Positions 21,563-25,863 of a stretch of DNA of 25,863 bases are shown here, piece by piece. Source of the stretch: a virus; IMG/VR virus record IMGVR_UViG_3300000115_000057, positions 1-25,863 of that record; one strand, 5' to 3'. The position numbers and the translations under genes are program-made. The notes beneath the pieces were generated by a model, which saw nothing but the letters and a program-made list of their open reading frames with translations, was not told the origin of the DNA and ran no database searches. How positions within the stretch are numbered: position 1 is the stretch's first letter; each line of letters begins with the position of its first letter.

Positions 21563-23914
21563 TTATGCTGGGAATGTTGCTCCAGTTGGTAATACATTGA
21601 AATCAAGTATAATAAATTCAGCTGTTTTAGTTGGTTGTAAGAAAATCTGACCGATTAACTCATTTCTATCTATTACATCCGGTGTATTATTTGTTTCATC
21701 CATTACTACTTTAAATGCATACAAACCTTGTCTTTGTTGAACACTTTCTAAATATGGATTTACTTGTGTTAAGAAGTTATTTCTTGTAGCAATTGTATTT
21801 GCTTCAAATACTAAGTTATCAGCAATTTGAGAAATATAATCTTTAAGTGTTATTAACAATCTACGTACATTTACTCTATCTAAAGCAGTTGCTGCTTTTT
21901 GTAATGTTTTCTGTCCGAATACTACAACTCCTTGTTGTGGGAATGTAGCAATTGGGTTAACATTACCTTCATATAAAGTATCTCTGTTTGCTGATGTTAA
22001 TTTTCTTTCAGCTCTTACTACCGAACCCATTCCACCTCTTGTAATACCTGCTGGTGCAAACCATGGATCACTTGAAGCATCTGTAAAGGCATATACTCCT
22101 GGAATCATTGTTGAAGCTGGAACATAAACTAATAATCCAGTACTTGGGTCAACAGTTTGTAACCAAGGCCAATATGCCGCTGCATAACTAGAATCTAGTG
22201 ATGCTGCATTTTGTAATACAGTGTTAATTGCTGTATTATAAGGAACTAAATCCATTATATAAATAGCATCACCTCTTGCAATAGTATTGTTTTTAATCAA
22301 ATTACACTGAGTAGCATAATTTGAAAAATATAAACCTGGTGCCGAGATTACATTATATTGATAATCATCTTGATTAGCTAATAAATTAATAGCATTTGTA
22401 TAATCTGTTCCAACTAAACCTTGTGTATTTGTTCCATCAATTTTATCGTAGAAACGATTAAATGATATGGAATTAAGATTTGAACCTACTGCTTGATCAA
22501 AAGAACCTGAACCTATTTGTGGTAAAGATGATGTAAATTCATTTTTTGCTATTCCATTATTTTGGAAATATTTAGGAGTATTAAATTTTACTTCTTTTAC
22601 TCTTACGTAATTAGAAACATTTGGATAAGAACCTGATTCTTGTAAATATGTTCCAGAACCATCTGCTGCTACTACTACATTAGAAGTAATATCACCAATT
22701 GCTCTTGAAATATAATTTGGAGAAAATGGATCTAATGAAATGTTATTAAATGATTCTAATATTACTTTTGAATTATTATTATCATTACCACGTCTAATAA
22801 GTAATGAAAACACACCTGAAGCGGTATTTACACTTGCAACTTCCCATCTAATATTATCTGCTGATCCACTTGATAATGCACCACCTGATAATTCTGTTCC
22901 TGCTGAATCTGCTCCTACTGGAGTTGTGTTATTCATAATTATTCCTTCAGAAAGTGTTTCTAATATAAAAGTATTTGCATTTTCTATTTCACTATCTAAT
23001 AATACATGAGTTGCTTCTAATGATCCAACACCTAAGGTTGCTGCAGCTATTGTAACTGTATTACCTGCTACATATCCTGCTCCTTCTGTTGTAACTGAAA
23101 CTGTTGAAATTGCTGAACCTACATTAGTTCCTGCTAATTGGATAACTATATCTCCACCTGTTCCTCCAGAACCTAATTGTGGGTCTGCTTGTAAAGTAGC
23201 ATTGGGAATTGTAATGATTGAATCTGCAGCGTATCCTGTACTTGAAGCTACTGTTAAAGTAACACCTACTACTACTCCACCTGCTGCATCTGTAGTAATT
23301 ACAGCTGTACCACCTGAAGCACCAGCTGTATCAACCATACCTGCAGTTATTGTAATAAGATCTGAAGATACACTAGCTGCATATGCACCAGCTGCAACTC
23401 CAGCACCTGTTGGTACTGCTGTTATTGAACCTACTAATAATCCACTTACTACTGTTGTTACTGTTGCTTTTGCACCTGAACCTGCTGTTCCCGTTATTAC
23501 TACATTTGGGTAGGTATTAGCAGTATCGCCAGTATTTGTACCACCAGTCCAAGGAGTTAAACCTCCTACTAACCCACCATCTCCTGTTTCAACATTGTTT
23601 TCAATATTGGTTGATAGAGCAGGTAAAAAAGAACCGCTTGTTACTCTTGTTACTAATAAAGAACTACCTCCACTTGAAAAATAGTTATCTGCTGCTATTG
23701 AAGTTAAATAAGTATAATCTGTAGATCCACTTTCTAATGCTCCTCCAAAAAGAGCATTAAATGAACTAAATGAACTAACATAGGTTGGTTTTTCAACTGG
23801 ACCCTTTACGGTTGGGCCTATTATAGCCGCACCTCTTACTAATGGTTGAGCCGTAACAAGTGATTGATCGTTTTCTCTTGCTAATACTCCTGGAGATATT
23901 AATGTTTCTGCCAT
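21563..23914 (-). CDS. Tail sheath protein (T4 gp18 family) with large inserted domain
   Basis: 783 aa, the contractile sheath. The N-terminus (LISPGVLARENDQS, then AAIIGPTVKGPVEKPTYVSSFSSFNALFGG) and the C-terminus (IGQIFLQPTKTAEFIILDFNVLPTGATF) are canonical sheath signatures; the latter forms the conserved core contacting the tube. Other conserved parts include KTLQKAATALDRVNVRRLLITLKDYI near 675-700. Residues about 112-305 (DNA 23000-23581) are a Gly/Ala/Thr/Val-rich insertion with imperfect repeats of the type GxGYxAGxxxTI. It is unusual in composition and probably a surface decoration. Sheath length elsewhere is about 600-660 aa, so the insertion explains the excess. Confidence 0.94.
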   Translation of the reverse strand: MAETLISPGVLARENDQSLVTAQPLVRGAAIIGPTVKGPVEKPTYVSSFSSFNALFGGALESGSTDYTYLTSIAADNYFSSGGSSLLVTRVTSGSFLPALSTNIENNVETGDGGLVGGLTPWTGGTNTGDTANTYPNVVITGTAGSGAKATVTTVVSGLLVGSITAVPTGAGVAAGAYAASVSSDLITITAGMVDTAGASGGTAVITTDAAGGVVVGVTLTVASSTGYAADSIITIPNATLQADPQLGSGGTGGDIVIQLAGTNVGSAISTVSVTTEGAGYVAGNTVTIAAATLGVGSLEATHVLLDSEIENANTFILETLSEGIIMNNTTPVGADSAGTELSGGALSSGSADNIRWEVASVNTASGVFSLLIRRGNDNNNSKVILESFNNISLDPFSPNYISRAIGDITSNVVVAADGSGTYLQESGSYPNVSNYVRVKEVKFNTPKYFQNNGIAKNEFTSSLPQIGSGSFDQAVGSNLNSISFNRFYDKIDGTNTQGLVGTDYTNAINLLANQDDYQYNVISAPGLYFSNYATQCNLIKNNTIARGDAIYIMDLVPYNTAINTVLQNAASLDSSYAAAYWPWLQTVDPSTGLLVYVPASTMIPGVYAFTDASSDPWFAPAGITRGGMGSVVRAERKLTSANRDTLYEGNVNPIATFPQQGVVVFGQKTLQKAATALDRVNVRRLLITLKDYISQIADNLVFEANTIATRNNFLTQVNPYLESVQQRQGLYAFKVVMDETNNTPDVIDRNELIGQIFLQPTKTAEFIILDFNVLPTGATFPA
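23000..23581 (-). repeat. Repetitive Gly/Ala/Thr-rich insertion inside the sheath gene
   Basis: Encodes about residues 112-305. Three imperfect copies are visible: TGAGVAAGAYAASVSSDLITIT (about 169-190), SSTGYAADSIITIPNATL (224-241) and TEGAGYVAGNTVTIAAATL (276-294). The DNA is richer in G and C than the flanks, and almost free of charged residues and Lys. Codon choice is dominated by GCT, GGT and ACT, as expected for a beta-rich repeat domain. Confidence 0.68.
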
Positions 23915-23936
23915 CTTATTTTTATTATTTTAATAA

Positions 23937-23957
23937 TTGTTTTATTATAAATATTAA
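23937..23957 (-). promoter_or_regulatory. Late-promoter-like element before the tail sheath gene
   Basis: Gene-direction AATATTTATAATAAAACAAT, identical over 16 nt to the element before the tube gene. TATAAT lies about 26 nt before the ATG. The leader is A-rich. Confidence 0.62.
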
Positions 23958-23973
23958 AGAAGGACTCAAAAAC

Positions 23974-24228
23974 CTATTCTGGGGTAATAAATTCCCCTGT
24001 TTCTAAATCTATATTTCCTTCTCCATACTTTTTTTGGAGTTCTTTAGCTGTTTTATTTGATTTTTCTTGTAAATCTGCTAAACCATCCAAAATTGAAGCT
24101 CTTTGACCTTCTAAAAATGCTTTTTGGATATCAACTTGTCCTAAGTCAAAAGTAATTGCATTTTGGTTTTTTTGGTATTCTCTAAGAATTGTTAATTCTT
24201 CTTCTGATAGTTTGATTTTTTTACTCAT
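23974..24228 (-). CDS. Small coiled-coil protein upstream of the sheath
   Basis: 84 aa, Glu/Lys/Gln-rich and almost entirely helical (LSEEELTILREYQKNQNAITF, then EKSNKTAKELQKKYGEGN). It ends in DLETGEFITPE, a short strand-like tail. There is no membrane segment. It lies between the glycosyltransferase-like gene and the sheath gene with its own promoter-like element only 8 nt from the ATG, so its transcript may be almost leaderless. I recognise no function; a small structural or assembly protein of the tail is the contextual guess. Confidence 0.75.
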   Translation of the reverse strand: MSKKIKLSEEELTILREYQKNQNAITFDLGQVDIQKAFLEGQRASILDGLADLQEKSNKTAKELQKKYGEGNIDLETGEFITPE

Positions 24229-24230
24229 TA

Positions 24231-24251
24231 TTGTTATTTATAAATATTAAT
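24231..24251 (-). promoter_or_regulatory. Late-promoter-like element before the 84-aa gene
   Basis: Gene-direction TTAATATTTATAAATAACAA. The TATAAA hexamer ends 8 nt before the ATG, which would place a transcription start at or next to the start codon (a leaderless message). Confidence 0.55.
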
Positions 24252-24257
24252 TAATTT

Positions 24258-25217
24258 TTATTCAGTGTATTCTATTGTTTGGTAAATTGATTCTTTATAT
24301 TTATTTGTTAAGTCAGTATACTCACCATCTAATATAAAACCTAAGGTTTCAATTTTAGGTAAGTTTATTAAATTATTTTTACCCTTTATTATATCTGTAT
24401 ATTCATTATTAACTCTTAATTTTAAATTAGAAATTTGAATATCAAAAAGTAAAATTTTAGATACCCCATCATTTTGAATAGTATTATGAGTATGATTGTT
24501 TTGGAAAAAAAGCTTAAATTTATTTGTGCCACTATAATTAAACATAGATTCAGGGTTATCAAATACAATTAAATCAACTATAGGTTCTGGATGGATAGTG
24601 TATAAAAAATTAGTTATTAAATGGCCCCAGTAATCTTCAGCTGATTTAAACCTGCTAGGTTCTTTCCATGGGAGGGTGTCACACATATAATGTTCTTTAT
24701 TAATTAGAGGTAATAAAGCTTTTAAATTTTTCCTATTTAAAATATTAAGCATAAAGCTTGGGTATCTAGGGTTTGATTCACTACAAGGCTGTACCTTAGA
24801 TGTTAAAAAAGAAGTAGGATTATTTAAAGCAGTAATTATTAAATCTGTAATTTGGATATCATAATTTATAAAACTAAAATGACTATAGTCTAAAGATAAA
24901 CCTAAATTACCACCTAATAAAATTTGATTAAAAGCAGTCCAACCATAATCTGGGTATATAGTTTGTAAACGATAGTTAGTATCATCTAATATTTTTTTCC
25001 AAAAAACCATCCCCCTATATGGCCAATTAATTATAGGGTTACTTTTATCATAAATAAAATACTCTATCATTTGTTGAATATGAGAAGGTATAGGTGTGTG
25101 TGATAATAATAAAATATCAAAATTTTGAGTCTTTAATTTTTTAATATTATCTGTTAATATTTCTATTTTTTCCTTTGAATCACAATGGGAAAGAATTATT
25201 ATTAAATTATTTTTCAT
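24258..25217 (-). CDS. Glycosyltransferase-like protein
   Basis: 319 aa, cytoplasmic. The N-terminus (NLIIILSHCDSKEKIEILTDNIKKLKTQ, then DILLLSHTPIPSHIQQMIEYFIYDKSNP) has the strand-helix-strand order of a Rossmann-like GT-A nucleotide-sugar-binding domain. FSFINYDIQI near 116-126 sits where the D-x-D region lies, but the motif is NYDIQ, not a clean DxD. The remainder is alpha/beta, with PSRFKSAEDYWG later. The start codon overlaps the end of the deacetylase gene, so the two are coupled. Likely role: transfer of a sugar to a phage or host target; substrate unknown. Family assignment is moderate. Confidence 0.6.
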   Translation of the reverse strand: MKNNLIIILSHCDSKEKIEILTDNIKKLKTQNFDILLLSHTPIPSHIQQMIEYFIYDKSNPIINWPYRGMVFWKKILDDTNYRLQTIYPDYGWTAFNQILLGGNLGLSLDYSHFSFINYDIQITDLIITALNNPTSFLTSKVQPCSESNPRYPSFMLNILNRKNLKALLPLINKEHYMCDTLPWKEPSRFKSAEDYWGHLITNFLYTIHPEPIVDLIVFDNPESMFNYSGTNKFKLFFQNNHTHNTIQNDGVSKILLFDIQISNLKLRVNNEYTDIIKGKNNLINLPKIETLGFILDGEYTDLTNKYKESIYQTIEYTE

Positions 25218-25863
25218 AACATTTTATATAGTTATCTTTATTTTTACTAACATCATATTTTTCGATACACTCATATTCTATATAGTTAGTAAAAGGATCA
25301 TTGCTTTTAAACCAATCCCCATTATTATTTAATAATTGATTTATAATGGGTGTTTCCGACGTATATAATGTAAGTAAATTATTTTTGGTATCCAAAGTAT
25401 TTTGGTCTAGTTTTTGTTGGGATTTACCAAATACGTAAAAATTATTAGTAATATTAAGTATAATATCAAATACTAGTTTATGTTGTGGGTGACCATATTC
25501 ACCTATAGGATTATGAGTAACTATTTTTTCCCATTCTCTACTTTTTAAAATATCTTTTAAATTAAATTGTTGGGTAGGGTATAGTGTATCTTCATAATCA
25601 AACATTTCCCAAGAACCTACATTTAATTTTTTCATTACTGTTTCAAATTCTTTACTTCGTATTTTATTTAATTTATTAGTAAGACAAACAACTTTATATT
25701 CTGGGCCATATTTTATTAATTCTGCTCCTCCAAATATTAATTCATCATCAGGGTGAGCAACAACCATTAATTTAGTAGTTTGGTAATCATTAAAGGCTAA
25801 TTTTAAAGTTTCAGCATTTTTAGGCTTTACTGAAGGATCGGGACCATGAATAAAGTAAGGTTG
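25207..25863 (-). CDS. PIG-L/LmbE-type N-acetyl-sugar deacetylase, 5' end outside window
   Basis: The frame is open from the right window edge; the ATG at 25767 lies in the middle of the first beta strand (TTKLMVVAHPDDE), so the true start is upstream and at least 32 more codons belong here. Motifs: AHPDDE (zinc-binding His and Asp plus catalytic Asp, numbered H5, D7, D8 from that ATG), a Rossmann-like KVVCLTNK strand, and the second zinc motif GHPQH (H93, H96). PIG-L/LmbE enzymes remove acetyl groups from GlcNAc-type sugars. With the overlapping glycosyltransferase-like gene it suggests sugar modification. The upstream part (PYFIHGPDPSVKPKNAETL) may belong to a further domain. Confidence 0.85.
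   Translation of the reverse strand, partial: QPYFIHGPDPSVKPKNAETLKLAFNDYQTTKLMVVAHPDDELIFGGAELIKYGPEYKVVCLTNKLNKIRSKEFETVMKKLNVGSWEMFDYEDTLYPTQQFNLKDILKSREWEKIVTHNPIGEYGHPQHKLVFDIILNITNNFYVFGKSQQKLDQNTLDTKNNLLTLYTSETPIINQLLNNNGDWFKSNDPFTNYIEYECIEKYDVSKNKDNYIKCYEK

Noticed and set aside
23202-23513. Open frame of 103 codons on the plus strand inside the sheath insertion
   Set aside because: It is the complement of the repetitive GCT/ACT/GGT codons of the sheath gene, composed of Ala/Pro/Val/Thr repeats, with no promoter or ribosome site.
21531-24251. Plus-strand TATAAATA octamers as rightward T4 late promoters
   Set aside because: No plus-strand gene follows any of them; the element is better read in the minus direction. 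The antisense orientation is kept as a separate finding.
1-25863. tRNA genes, CRISPR arrays, insertion sequences, introns or homing endonucleases
   Set aside because: I saw no cloverleaf-like element, regularly spaced repeats, transposase or HNH/GIY-YIG motif, and the known genes are uninterrupted.

Overview
The window looks like part of the genome of a contractile-tailed, T4-related phage (a distant or 'far-T4' myovirus) that infects a Bacteroidota host, probably marine. The T4 link rests on one contiguous set of T4-type genes: class I ribonucleotide reductase (nrdA, nrdB), a gp41-type helicase, a T4 RNase H/FEN-type nuclease, UvsX, a gp32-type single-strand binding protein, then tail sheath (gp18), tail tube (gp19), a gp26-type protein, a tape measure and baseplate proteins. 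The host guess is an inference from four things: very high AT content, almost no Shine-Dalgarno sequences (leaders are A-rich), a signal peptide ending in SFG followed by Gln in the leftmost gene, and an SSB-like DDLPF tail on the gp32 homologue. Both window ends cut through genes. Every supported gene is on the minus strand, so transcription runs from high to low coordinates. I saw no tRNA, rRNA, IS element or CRISPR array, and no gene-free stretch longer than about 130 bases.

Layout in the direction of transcription. (1) 25863-24258: a PIG-L/LmbE-type deacetylase (its 5' end lies outside the window) overlapping a glycosyltransferase-like gene. (2) 24228-10386: the tail module: an 84-aa coiled-coil protein, a tail sheath with a roughly 195-residue Gly/Ala/Thr-rich insertion, tail tube, a gp26-like protein and a 94-residue ORF that appear to be joined by programmed frameshifting, tape measure, a 61-aa protein, a 707-aa baseplate or tube-cap protein, a LysM-like gp53/gpX-type protein, a 1114-aa hub-like protein ending in an M15 peptidase, and a 286-aa protein with a duplicated Tyr-Gly/His motif. 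(3) 10352-1499: a compact replication, recombination and dNTP block: a very divergent family A DNA polymerase, an unknown 155-aa protein, gp32-like SSB, UvsX, RNase H/FEN, helicase, NrdB, NrdA. (4) 1422-1: two small membrane proteins and a secreted outer-membrane-type protein cut by the window start.

Regulation visible in the sequence. Seven intergenic gaps in the tail module and in the left-end small genes carry a nearly invariant element reading ATATTTATAAT in the gene direction, probably a late promoter. In three of the seven it sits directly behind a rho-independent terminator. A different element, TTYGTATATT, precedes the polymerase operon, the gp32-like gene and the gp26-like gene, suggesting a second promoter class.

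The most interesting points are: the -2 or +1 frameshift window at a T7 run between the two tail-chaperone reading frames; a family A polymerase with an altered active site where T4 relatives use a family B enzyme; the low-complexity decoration in the sheath next to sugar-modifying genes; and the exact T4 late-promoter octamer occurring only in the antisense orientation. All family assignments come from reading motifs by eye; no database search was possible.
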